A stretch of DNA of 6,055 nt from Pseudomonadota bacterium (GTDB lineage Bacteria > Pseudomonadota > Gammaproteobacteria > Xanthomonadales > Xanthomonadaceae), in assembly GCA_023453655.1 (NCBI GenBank), contig JAEXTE010000109.1, forward strand, positions 1 to 6,055. The letters run 5' to 3'. This document shows, in pieces, positions 1 to 6,055 of the stretch. The position numbers and the translations under genes are program-made. Positions within the stretch are counted from its first letter, which is position 1. The number at the start of each line of letters is the position of its first letter. The notes beneath the pieces are model-generated. The model made no database searches. It had not been told where the DNA came from and was given only the letters and a program-made list of their open reading frames with translations.

Positions 1-1
1 G

Positions 2-841
2 GGCTGGTGGCTGCTGCCGCCGCTGATGCTGTTGATGTTGCTGGCCTTCCGCCGCGGCGCGATGGTCGCGGTGCTGGCCACCTGCCTGCTGCTGCCGATG
101 CCGGCGCTGCAGGCCGCCGACGCGCGCGCATCGACGCCGTGGCGGCGCGCCGACCAGGTGGCGCATGCGCGCATGCGCGAGGCGATCGAGGCCTATCGCG
201 CCGGGCGTTACGACGAGGCGGCCAGGGCCTGGGCCACGCTGCCCGGGGCCGACGCGGCCTACAACCGCGGCAATGCACTGGCGCGCGCGGGCCGCCTGGA
301 AGAAGCGCTCGAGGCTTACGACGAATCGCTGCGGCGCCAGCCCGGCATGGCCGATGCCGTGGCCAACCGCGCCGTGGTGGAGGCGGCGCTGCGCCGCAAG
401 CCGCCCGCGGGCGGCGAGGGCAACCGGGAGCAGGAGCAGGCCGACCGGCAGCGCGATGGACGCGGCGGTGGAGAAGGCGAGGCTACGTCGGCCACACCTG
501 AAGCTCCCGAAGACGATGCTGGCGCAGGGCGCGAGTCGGCCGATCCGGACCATGCGCCGGAACAGGCGTCCCGCGACGATGAATCGCGCCGGCAGCGCGA
601 CGCCGATGCCGCGCAGCAGCGACGCATGCAGCAGGCCCTCGACGACGATGGCGGACAGCGCACCGACCAGGGCGAGCGCGTCGCCGGCGATCCGGAGCAG
701 GCCGAGACCGAGGCCGAGCGCGAGCGCCGGCAGGCGGGCGAGGCCTGGCTGCGGCGCGTTCCCGACGACCCTGGCGGACTGCTGCGCGCGCGCTTCCGCC
801 TCGAGCACCAGCGCCGCACCGGCGGAGAACCCTCGCCATGA
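2..841 (+). CDS. BatB/BatC-type fusion protein (VWA-TPR), 3' part only
   Basis: The reading frame is open from base 2 to the TGA at 839-841, so the true start lies upstream and only the last 279 residues are visible. Numbering from the first visible residue, a hydrophobic stretch (about 2-15) ends in Phe-Arg-Arg and is followed by a second one (about 20-38) ending Ala-Leu-Gln-Ala. This is the usual end of a BatB von Willebrand factor A protein. Next come two TPR-like repeats (about 54-85 and 86-115; note YRAGRYDEAARAW and YNRGNALARAGRLEEAL). A linker (about 125-240) is rich in Glu, Asp, Arg, Gln and Ala and is probably disordered. Near the end WLRRVPDDPGGLLR is a motif I recognise from the C-termini of BatC-like proteins. 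Bat proteins are linked to aerotolerance and envelope stress; the TPR part probably sits in the periplasm and binds partner proteins. The VWA domain and its metal site are outside the window, so the BatB half is inferred. The stop overlaps the batD start by ATGA. Confidence 0.82.
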   Translation, partial: GWWLLPPLMLLMLLAFRRGAMVAVLATCLLLPMPALQAADARASTPWRRADQVAHARMREAIEAYRAGRYDEAARAWATLPGADAAYNRGNALARAGRLEEALEAYDESLRRQPGMADAVANRAVVEAALRRKPPAGGEGNREQEQADRQRDGRGGGEGEATSATPEAPEDDAGAGRESADPDHAPEQASRDDESRRQRDADAAQQRRMQQALDDDGGQRTDQGERVAGDPEQAETEAERERRQAGEAWLRRVPDDPGGLLRARFRLEHQRRTGGEPSP

Positions 842-2481
842 CCCCGATCCTGCGCGCACTGGCCTGCGCGATCCTGCTGTTGTCATGCGTGCCGCCCGCG
901 CAGGCGGCCACCCGCGCCTGGCTCGATCGCGACCGCATCGAGGTCGGTGAGACCACCACGCTCAACATCGAGACCGACCAGGCCGGCGTGCGCATGCCCG
1001 ACTTCGATGCGCTGGTGCCGGATTTCGTGCTCAGCGGGCACAGCAGCAGCCGCGGGATCGAGCGCACCGGCGGCCGGCAGCGCGACCGGGTGCTGTTCGC
1101 GGTCGCGCTCAAGCCGCGCCGCGACGGCCTGATGACCATCCCGGCGCTGCGCGTGGGCAACGAGTCCACCGCCCCGCTGCAGCTGACCGTCGCGCCGGCC
1201 TCCGCCGCGCCGGCGCGGGCGGGCGAGCCCGCCTTCGTCGAGGGCGAAGCCGACAGCCAGGAACCCTACGTCCAGCAGTCGATCGGCTACACGCTGCGCC
1301 TGTACTACGCCACGCCGCTGGTGTCCGGCCAGCTCGACCAGCCGCAGCCCGAGGGCGCGTCGATGCAGCGGGTCGGCAGCGACCTGCAGTACACCCGCGA
1401 AGTGGCCGGCCGGCGCTACACCGTGGTCGAGCGCCGCTTCCTCGTGGTGCCCGAGCGCAGCGGCGTGCTCACGATTCCGGGCGCGCGTTTCGAGGGCACC
1501 GGCGTGGGCGGCTTCTTCGACGACATGTTCGGCAGCGGGCGCCGCGCGCTGCGCGCCGACGGGCCGCCGCGGATCCTGCAGGTGCGCCCGGTGCCCGATG
1601 GCGCGCCGCAGCCGTGGCTGCCGCTGCACGCGCTGGAGCTTCGCTACCTGGCCACCCCGCAGGCTGCGCGCGCCGGCGATGCGGTGACGGTGGATATCGA
1701 ACTGGTCGCCGACGGCGCCGCGGCCAGCCAGCTGCCCGAGCTGCGGCTGCCCGCGATCGCCGGCGTCCAGGTCCTGCCCGAACCGGCGCAGGTGGACGAA
1801 AGTTTCGAGCACGGCCGCCTGCGCACCCGCATGACCCGTCGCTTCGCGCTGGTGCCCGCTGCCGCCGGTCCACTGCAGCTGCCCGGGCCGCGGGTGGAAT
1901 GGTGGGACGTGCGCGCCGGCGCCGCCCGCGTCGCGTCGTTGCCGCCGCTGTCGCTGGAGGTCGCGGCCGGGGACGCGCCGGCCGTGGACGGCGCACCGGT
2001 GGTGTCGGTGGCGGGCGAGGCCGCGCCTCGCGCTGCCGGTCCCTGGCCGTGGATCGCCATGATGTTTGCGCTGCTGTGGATGGCGACGCTGGCCTGGGCG
2101 CTGCGGCGCAAGGCTCCTGTTGCCGTCGTCGCAGGAGGCGCGCCCACGGCACCGGTCGCGGGCGCGCGGGCGACGTCGGCGCGCGAGCTCCAGCGCGTGC
2201 TGCAGGTGGGAGATCCGGGCGAGGTCGAACAGGCCTTGCGCGCCCTCGCCAGTCCTGCGGCCGCCAGCCTCGATGCGGTGTCGCGGATGCTCGGCGACGA
2301 GGCGCAGCGCGACGCGCTGCACCAGCTGCAGCTGGCGCGCTGGGCGGATGGCGACCTGGGCACGGCCCGCGCCGCGCTGCGCACGGCGTTCGCCAAGGGG
2401 CCTGCGTGGCGTGATCCGGGCCCCCCCGCCGAACCCGGCGAGGACCTGCTGCCGCCGCTGTACCCGCGCAGCGGCCGGTAG
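838..2481 (+). CDS. batD: BatD family protein (aerotolerance/oxygen tolerance)
   Basis: This 547-residue protein has the BatD layout. Residues 1-23 are a signal peptide with probable cleavage after AQA (21-23). Beta-rich extracytoplasmic domains follow. Residues 26-118 open with the typical WLDRDRIEVGET pattern. Residues 143-221 carry YTLRLYY, a Gln-Tyr-Thr-Arg segment, RRYTVVERRF and a PERSGVLTIP strand; BatD proteins characteristically show these in this order. FFDDMFG at 226-232 matches the family FFxDxFF-like motif, and a third beta domain spans about 262-376. One membrane helix (about 403-422) ends in Arg-Arg-Lys, placing the last 120 residues in the cytoplasm. That tail is helical and ends in LPPLYP. 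Length is normal for the family. The ATG overlaps the upstream stop (ATGA), which fixes the start and implies translational coupling to the BatB/BatC gene. BatD has no known enzymatic activity; a role in a membrane complex with the VWA proteins is inferred. A Leu-Leu-Ser-Cys at 14-17 is a weak lipobox-like alternative. Confidence 0.93.
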   Translation: MTPILRALACAILLLSCVPPAQAATRAWLDRDRIEVGETTTLNIETDQAGVRMPDFDALVPDFVLSGHSSSRGIERTGGRQRDRVLFAVALKPRRDGLMTIPALRVGNESTAPLQLTVAPASAAPARAGEPAFVEGEADSQEPYVQQSIGYTLRLYYATPLVSGQLDQPQPEGASMQRVGSDLQYTREVAGRRYTVVERRFLVVPERSGVLTIPGARFEGTGVGGFFDDMFGSGRRALRADGPPRILQVRPVPDGAPQPWLPLHALELRYLATPQAARAGDAVTVDIELVADGAAASQLPELRLPAIAGVQVLPEPAQVDESFEHGRLRTRMTRRFALVPAAAGPLQLPGPRVEWWDVRAGAARVASLPPLSLEVAAGDAPAVDGAPVVSVAGEAAPRAAGPWPWIAMMFALLWMATLAWALRRKAPVAVVAGGAPTAPVAGARATSARELQRVLQVGDPGEVEQALRALASPAAASLDAVSRMLGDEAQRDALHQLQLARWADGDLGTARAALRTAFAKGPAWRDPGPPAEPGEDLLPPLYPRSGR

Positions 2482-2569
2482 CCGCAAGGCCACGCCACCG
2501 CGCAGCGGGCGCTGGCGCGGACACCGCTTTTGTTAAGCTGCGGCGATTGTTGCAGCAGAGACAGCGCCG
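2482..2569 (+). promoter_or_regulatory. Candidate promoter for the symporter gene
   Basis: The 88-base gap between batD and the symporter contains TG at 2531-2532 and TAAGCT at 2534-2539, which together resemble an extended -10 element. Transcription would then start near 2546 and give a leader of about 25 bases. No convincing -35 is seen at the expected distance (GCTGGC at 2511-2516). This short stretch is richer in A and T than its surroundings, which fits a promoter. No terminator hairpin with a T-run was found after batD, so read-through from the bat operon is also possible. The ribosome binding site of the symporter is weak (AGAGAC about ten bases before the ATG). Confidence 0.35.
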
Positions 2570-3883
2570 ATGACCGAACCCACCCGTGGCACCCGCACGG
2601 CGATGCCCCTGCACTGGAAGATCGCGATCGGCTTCGTCGTCGGCCTGGGCCTGGGTCTGTTCGTCCACTACGGCATCGGCGCCGACGCGGAATGGGTGCA
2701 GGCGCTGACGCGCTATGCCACCACGCCGTTCTCGCAGCTGTTCCTGAGCCTGATCTTCATGCTGATCGTGCCGCTGCTGTTCTCGGCGCTGGTGGTCGGC
2801 GTGTCGGAGATGGGCGACATCGGTGCGCTCGGCCGCATCGGCTGGCGCACCCTGGCCTGGACGATCCTGCTGTCCGGCCTGGCCGTGCTGCTGGGCCTGG
2901 TGATGGTCAACCTGTTCAAGCCCGGCGCCGGCGTGGACCCGGCGCTCGCGCAGCAGTTGCTCACCGAAGGCGCCGAGCGCGCGCAGGCGATCGTCCGCGA
3001 CAGCACCCAGCAGCCCAAGGGCATGGACATGCTGCTGTCGATCGTGCCGCAGAACGTGATCGGCGCGGCCTCCAACAACGCCAACATCCTGGCGCTGATG
3101 TTCTTCGCGCTGATGTTCGGCGTCGGCCTGGTGCTCACGCAGACGCCGCAGACCGCGGTGCTCAAGCGCGGCATCGAGGGCCTGTTCGAGATCTCGATGA
3201 CCCTGATCGGGCTGGTGATCCGGCTCGCGCCCTATGCGGTGTTCTGCTTCATGTTCAACCTGGCCGTGCTGTTCGGCTGGGACCTGCTGCTGCGGCTCGG
3301 CCAGTTCGTGCTGGTGGTGGTGGGCGCCCTGGTCATCCACATGGTGGTGACCTACTCGCTGGCCCTTCGCCTGGTGGCGGGCTGGTCGCCGCTGGCGTTC
3401 TTCCGCGGGGTGCAGGAGGCGATGCTGATGGCCTTCTCCACCGCCTCGAGCAACGCCACCCTGCCGACCGCGCTGCGCGTGGCCGACGACAACCTGAAGC
3501 TGCCGAAGAAGGTGTCGCGCTTCGTGCTCACCATCGGCGCCACCGCCAACCAGAACGGCACCGCGCTGTTCGAGGGCGTGACGGTGATCTTCCTGGCGCA
3601 GTTCTTCAACGTCGATCTCAGCCTCGGCCAGCAGGTCATGGTGATGCTGGTGTGCATCCTCGGCGGCATCGGGACCGCCGGCGTGCCCTCGGGCTCGCTG
3701 CCGGTGGTGGCGCTGATATGTGCGATGGTCGGGGTGCCGCCGGAGGGCATCGGCCTGGTGCTGGGCGTGAACCATTTCCTCGACATGTGCCGGACCACGG
3801 TGAACGTGGCCGGCGACCTCGGCATCGCCGCCCTGGTCTCGCGCGGCGAGAGCGATTCCGGGCCGGATATCGCCGCGGCCTGA
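2570..3883 (+). CDS. Na+/dicarboxylate or amino acid symporter, DAACS (Glt) family
   Basis: The 437-residue length and order of parts match glutamate-transporter-homologue symporters of the inner membrane. TM1 is about 14-34. TM2 is about 50-79 and contains [18 protein letters not shown], a family signature. TM3 is about 89-116, followed by TM4-TM6 to about 270. HP1 has its serine-rich tip [10 protein letters not shown] at 290-299. TM7 carries NQNGT at 327-331 in place of the usual NMDGT. The HP2 tip is GVPSGS at 371-376. TM8 carries [16 protein letters not shown] at 401-416. In TM8 the expected Asp405, Arg408, Asn412 and Asp416 are present; in known members these bind substrate (Asp, Arg, Asn) and the first sodium ion (Asn, Asp). 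This TM8 is of the glutamate/aspartate type, unlike the MSEARALTN-like TM8 I recall from DctA, so an amino acid substrate is favoured over succinate or malate. The altered TM7 and HP2 tips make the exact substrate and ion coupling uncertain. The ATG at 2570 was chosen over an ATG at 2603, which has no visible ribosome binding site. Confidence 0.93.
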   Translation: MTEPTRGTRTAMPLHWKIAIGFVVGLGLGLFVHYGIGADAEWVQALTRYATTPFSQLFLSLIFMLIVPLLFSALVVGVSEMGDIGALGRIGWRTLAWTILLSGLAVLLGLVMVNLFKPGAGVDPALAQQLLTEGAERAQAIVRDSTQQPKGMDMLLSIVPQNVIGAASNNANILALMFFALMFGVGLVLTQTPQTAVLKRGIEGLFEISMTLIGLVIRLAPYAVFCFMFNLAVLFGWDLLLRLGQFVLVVVGALVIHMVVTYSLALRLVAGWSPLAFFRGVQEAMLMAFSTASSNATLPTALRVADDNLKLPKKVSRFVLTIGATANQNGTALFEGVTVIFLAQFFNVDLSLGQQVMVMLVCILGGIGTAGVPSGSLPVVALICAMVGVPPEGIGLVLGVNHFLDMCRTTVNVAGDLGIAALVSRGESDSGPDIAAA

Positions 3884-3885
3884 CG

Positions 3886-3899
3886 CCGCCGCGCGGCGG
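3886..3899. repeat. Perfect 14-base palindrome just after the symporter stop
   Basis: CCGCCGCGCGGCGG begins two bases after the TGA of the symporter. As RNA it can form a five-pair stem with a GCGC loop. It could end or stabilise the symporter mRNA, but no T-run follows, so it is not a classical intrinsic terminator. In DNA this GC-rich, such palindromes also arise by chance. Confidence 0.45.
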
Positions 3900-3921
3900 T
3901 TGCGGACGAAACCGCGCGATC

Positions 3922-3956
3922 ATGGCCCCGGCCGGGCCACAGCCGCGGCCGGGCAT
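3922..3956. repeat. Imperfect inverted repeat in the symporter-tkt spacer
   Basis: The left arm ATGGCCCCGGCC (3922-3933) and right arm GGCCGGGCAT (3947-3956) are complementary over ten pairs if two bases (GC) bulge from the left arm. The loop is 13 bases. The element lies immediately upstream of, and touches, the candidate tkt -10 region. It may be a hairpin at the end of the symporter transcript or an operator-like site; the sequence alone does not decide. Confidence 0.4.
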
Positions 3957-3964
3957 GGGACAAT
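3936..3964 (+). promoter_or_regulatory. Candidate extended -10 promoter of tkt
   Basis: TG at 3956-3957, one spacer base, and GACAAT at 3959-3964 make a TGnGACAAT extended -10 element. GCCACA at 3936-3941 shares ACA with the -35 consensus and sits 17 bases upstream. The predicted transcription start is near 3971, which gives a leader of about 40 bases before the tkt ATG. The position and the -10 match are good for a sequence this GC-rich, but the -35 is weak. Confidence 0.45.
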
Positions 3965-3970
3965 GGCGGG

Positions 3971-3984
3971 CCCCGGTTCCGGGG
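3971..3984 (+). other. GC-rich hairpin in the tkt leader
   Basis: CCCCGGTTCCGGGG is a perfect inverted repeat that can fold into a five-pair stem with a GTTC loop. It would sit at or very near the 5' end of the tkt mRNA if the candidate promoter is right. A 5'-terminal stem could stabilise the message. It lies 26 bases before the ATG, so it need not block ribosome binding. Confidence 0.4.
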
Positions 3985-4010
3985 ATTCTCCCTTCGCTGC
4001 CCGTCCGCAC

Positions 4011-5999
4011 ATGACCACTCCCAGCCGCAGAGAGCTCGCCAACGCCATCCGTTTCCTCGCCATCGACGGCGTGGAGGCCGCCAAGTCCGGCCATCCGGGC
4101 ATGCCCATGGGCATGGCCGACATCGCCGAGGTGCTGTGGAACGACTACCACAGCCACAACCCGGCCAATCCGAAGTGGAGCAACCGCGACCGCTTCGTGC
4201 TGTCCAACGGCCACGGTTCGATGCTGCAGTACGCGCTGCTGCACCTGAGCGGCTACGACCTGTCGATCGAGGAACTCAAGCGCTTCCGCCAGCTGGAGTC
4301 GAAGACGCCGGGACATCCCGAGAACTTCATGACCCCGGGCGTGGAGACCACCACCGGCCCGCTCGGCCAGGGCTTCGCCAACGCGGTCGGCTTCGCGCTG
4401 GCCGAGAAGCTGCTGGCGCAGCGCTTCAACCGCCCGGGCCTCGACGTCGTCGACCATCGCACCTGGGTGTTCATGGGCGACGGCTGCCTGATGGAAGGCA
4501 TCTCCCACGAGGCCGCCTCGCTGGCCGGCACCTGGGGCCTGGGCAAGCTCGTCGCGTTCTGGGACGACAACGGCATTTCAATCGACGGCCAGGTCGAGGG
4601 CTGGTTCACCGACGATACGCCGAAGCGCTTCGAGGCCTACGGCTGGCGCGTGATCCGCGACGTCGACGGCCACGATGCCGACAGGATCAAGGCGGTGATC
4701 GAAGCCGCGCTCGCGCACGACGACAAGCCCACCCTGATCTGCTGCCGCACCACGATCGGCTACGGTTCGCCGGCCAAGGCGGGCAAGGAATCCTCGCACG
4801 GCGCGCCGCTGGGCAAGGACGAGGTCGTGGCCACCCGCCAGGGCCTGTCCTGGGCGCACGAAGCCTTCGTCGTGCCGCAGCCGATCGCCGATGCCTGGCG
4901 CGCGACCGACGCGGGTGCCGAGCGCGAGGCGAAGTGGAACGCGCTGATGGAGCGTTACGCCGCCGAATATCCCGAGCAGGCCGCCGAGCTGCAGCGCCGC
5001 ATGCGCTGCGAGCTGCCGCGGGACTTCTCCGCCGCGGCCGACGCCTACATCGCCAGGCTGCAGGCCGAAGGTCCCGTCGTCGCTTCGCGCAAGGCCTCGC
5101 AGATGGCGATCGAGGCCTATGCGCCGCTGCTGCCCGAGCTGATCGGCGGCTCTGCCGACCTGGCCCATTCCAACCTCACCCTGTGGAAGGGCAGCCAGCC
5201 GGTGACCGGCACCTCGCCGGACGCCAACTACATCAACTACGGCGTGCGCGAGTTCGGAATGACCGCCATCGCCAACGCGCTGTCGCTGCATGGCGGCTTT
5301 CTGCCCTACGACGCCACCTTCCTGGTGTTCAGCGATTACGCGCGCAACGCCGTGCGCATGAGCGCGCTGATGCAGTCGCCGGGCATCCACGTCTACACCC
5401 ACGACTCGATCGGCCTGGGCGAGGACGGCCCGACCCACCAGCCGGTCGAGCACCTGGCCTCGCTGCGCTACATCCCCAACAACGACGTGTGGCGTCCCTG
5501 CGACGCGGTCGAGACGGCGGTGGCGTGGAAGGCGGCGATCGAACGTCGCGACGGCCCGTCGTGCCTGGTGTTCTCGCGGCAGAACCTGCAGCACCAGCCG
5601 CGCGACGCGCAGCAGGTGCGCGACATCGCGCGCGGCGGCTACGTGCTGAAGGAAGCGAAGGGCACGCCGGAGATCATCCTCATCGCCACCGGCTCGGAAG
5701 TGGAGCTGGCGACCGCGGCCGCCGAACAGCTGGGCGAGAACGTGCGCGTGGTGTCGATGCCGTCGACCGACGTGTTCGAGCGCCAGGATGCGGCGTATCG
5801 CGAATCGGTGCTGCCAGGCGCGGTGCGCAAGCGCGTGGCGGTGGAAGCCGGCGTCACCGGCTTCTGGCGCCAGTACGTCGGCCTGGATGGCGCGGTGGTC
5901 GGCATCGACACCTTCGGCGCCAGTGCGCCGGCGGGCGAACTGTACAAGCACTTCGGGATCACGGTCGAGGCCGTGGTCGCGGCCGCGCGCGCGCTGTAG
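4011..5999 (+). CDS. tkt: Transketolase
   Basis: This is a complete 662-residue transketolase, essentially the length of E. coli TktA (663). The thiamine diphosphate enzyme moves two-carbon ketol units between sugar phosphates in the cytoplasmic non-oxidative pentose phosphate pathway, using xylulose 5-phosphate with ribose 5-phosphate or erythrose 4-phosphate. The N-terminal cofactor domain shows SGHPGMPMG (His28), NGHGSML (His68), GPLGQG (116-121), the metal/diphosphate motif GDG (156-158) with Asn187, and His263. The central domain shows Arg360, GGSADL (379-384), the catalytic Glu414 within YGVREFGM, and the substrate-binding stretch [18 protein letters not shown] (463-480) with His464, Asp472 and His476. 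Arg523 follows in FSRQN. The C-terminal domain includes ATGSEVELA (559-567) and runs to the end. All expected catalytic and binding residues are present. The start at 4011 gives [17 protein letters not shown], the usual family N-terminus. No Shine-Dalgarno is visible upstream. In-frame starts further upstream (TTG 3900, ATG 3963) would add non-family sequence and overlap the promoter. Confidence 0.98.
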   Translation: MTTPSRRELANAIRFLAIDGVEAAKSGHPGMPMGMADIAEVLWNDYHSHNPANPKWSNRDRFVLSNGHGSMLQYALLHLSGYDLSIEELKRFRQLESKTPGHPENFMTPGVETTTGPLGQGFANAVGFALAEKLLAQRFNRPGLDVVDHRTWVFMGDGCLMEGISHEAASLAGTWGLGKLVAFWDDNGISIDGQVEGWFTDDTPKRFEAYGWRVIRDVDGHDADRIKAVIEAALAHDDKPTLICCRTTIGYGSPAKAGKESSHGAPLGKDEVVATRQGLSWAHEAFVVPQPIADAWRATDAGAEREAKWNALMERYAAEYPEQAAELQRRMRCELPRDFSAAADAYIARLQAEGPVVASRKASQMAIEAYAPLLPELIGGSADLAHSNLTLWKGSQPVTGTSPDANYINYGVREFGMTAIANALSLHGGFLPYDATFLVFSDYARNAVRMSALMQSPGIHVYTHDSIGLGEDGPTHQPVEHLASLRYIPNNDVWRPCDAVETAVAWKAAIERRDGPSCLVFSRQNLQHQPRDAQQVRDIARGGYVLKEAKGTPEIILIATGSEVELATAAAEQLGENVRVVSMPSTDVFERQDAAYRESVLPGAVRKRVAVEAGVTGFWRQYVGLDGAVVGIDTFGASAPAGELYKHFGITVEAVVAAARAL

Positions 6000-6008
6000 T
6001 CCGGCCGG

Positions 6009-6024
6009 CGCGCGGCGGCGCGCG
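6009..6024 (+). terminator. Possible hairpin terminator after tkt
   Basis: CGCGCG at 6009-6014 and CGCGCG at 6019-6024 pair as a six-base stem with a GCGG loop, nine bases after the tkt stop. There is no T-run behind it, so it is a weak candidate for intrinsic termination. It could serve as a 3' end stabiliser or be a chance product of the base composition. The remaining bases to the window end contain no supportable gene. Confidence 0.3.
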
Positions 6025-6055
6025 GGTGGACTGGTTAAGGGGGCGGCCACGCGCC

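Noticed and set aside
62..841. Separate batC gene starting at the ATG at 62 with its own signal peptide
   Set aside because: The residues after it do look signal-like, but there is no ribosome binding site and the frame continues upstream into a second hydrophobic segment typical of a BatB end. A fusion is preferred, though not proven without upstream sequence.
877..888. Lipoprotein signal (Leu-Leu-Ser-Cys) in BatD
   Set aside because: The -2 Leu is unusual for a lipobox, a good AQA cleavage site follows six residues later, and the protein already has a C-terminal membrane anchor.
883..2493. 536-codon open frame on the - strand opposite batD
   Set aside because: The composition is shadow-like, there is no motif, and batD on the other strand is well supported.
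1469..3775. Very long open frame on the - strand (768 codons) across batD and the symporter
   Set aside because: It is rich in His, Gln and Arg with no recognisable domain and lies opposite two clear genes. Long antisense open frames are expected where third codon positions are almost always G or C.
2570..3883. Assignment of the symporter as DctA (C4-dicarboxylate transporter)
   Set aside because: The TM8 motif [13 protein letters not shown] is of the glutamate/aspartate type and differs from the TM8 recalled for DctA.
3900..4010. N-terminal extension of transketolase from TTG 3900 or ATG 3963
   Set aside because: The added residues do not resemble transketolase, and the ATG at 3963 overlaps the candidate -10. 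The start at 4011 gives the normal family N-terminus and length.
2530..4014. 494-codon open frame on the + strand overlapping the symporter in another frame
   Set aside because: The translation is Arg/Gly/Ala-rich without family features, while the overlapping frame encodes a clear Glt-type transporter.
4578..6050. 490-codon open frame on the - strand opposite transketolase
   Set aside because: It is low-complexity Arg/Ala/Gly/His-rich protein with no domain, fully explained as the shadow of tkt.
1..6055. Mobile elements, CRISPR arrays, tRNA or rRNA genes, phage or defence genes
   Set aside because: No direct-repeat arrays, transposase motifs, tRNA-like folds or rRNA segments were seen. Base composition and codon use look uniform across the window.

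Overview
The window is a very GC-rich chromosomal segment whose four genes all read on the + strand. Strong G/C bias at third codon positions, the Bat-type gene content and extended -10-like elements (TGnGACAAT) suggest a gammaproteobacterium of the Xanthomonadaceae/Lysobacteraceae type (Lysobacter, Luteimonas or Xanthomonas-like). This taxonomic guess is inference from style and gene order and was not tested by a search.

Layout: (1) positions 2-841 hold the 3' part of a Bat-operon gene, open through the left edge. It shows the end of a BatB-like membrane segment, then a BatC-like TPR domain, a highly charged linker and a conserved C-terminal motif. (2) 838-2481 is batD, overlapping the previous stop by ATGA. 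It encodes a secreted, C-terminally membrane-anchored beta-domain protein. (3) 2570-3883 is a sodium/dicarboxylate-amino acid symporter of the DAACS (Glt) family, after an 88-base gap with a possible promoter. (4) 4011-5999 is a full-length transketolase, after a 127-base gap that contains inverted repeats and a plausible extended -10 promoter. The last 56 bases hold a GC-rich hairpin and no gene.

Function: the first two genes form the tail of a moxR-batABCD-type aerotolerance/envelope stress operon and are translationally coupled. The symporter and transketolase look like separately transcribed housekeeping genes for amino acid or dicarboxylate uptake and for the non-oxidative pentose phosphate pathway. 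All three 3' ends visible here are intact and no gene is broken.

Nothing here looks like a mobile element, CRISPR, phage or defence island. The most unusual signal is in the symporter: residues that form the third sodium site and the NMDGT signature in well-studied Glt transporters are substituted in several places at once, while the first sodium site and the substrate arginine are kept. Secondary points are the BatB-BatC fusion, the palindrome-rich glt-tkt spacer and the tkt leader without a visible Shine-Dalgarno.
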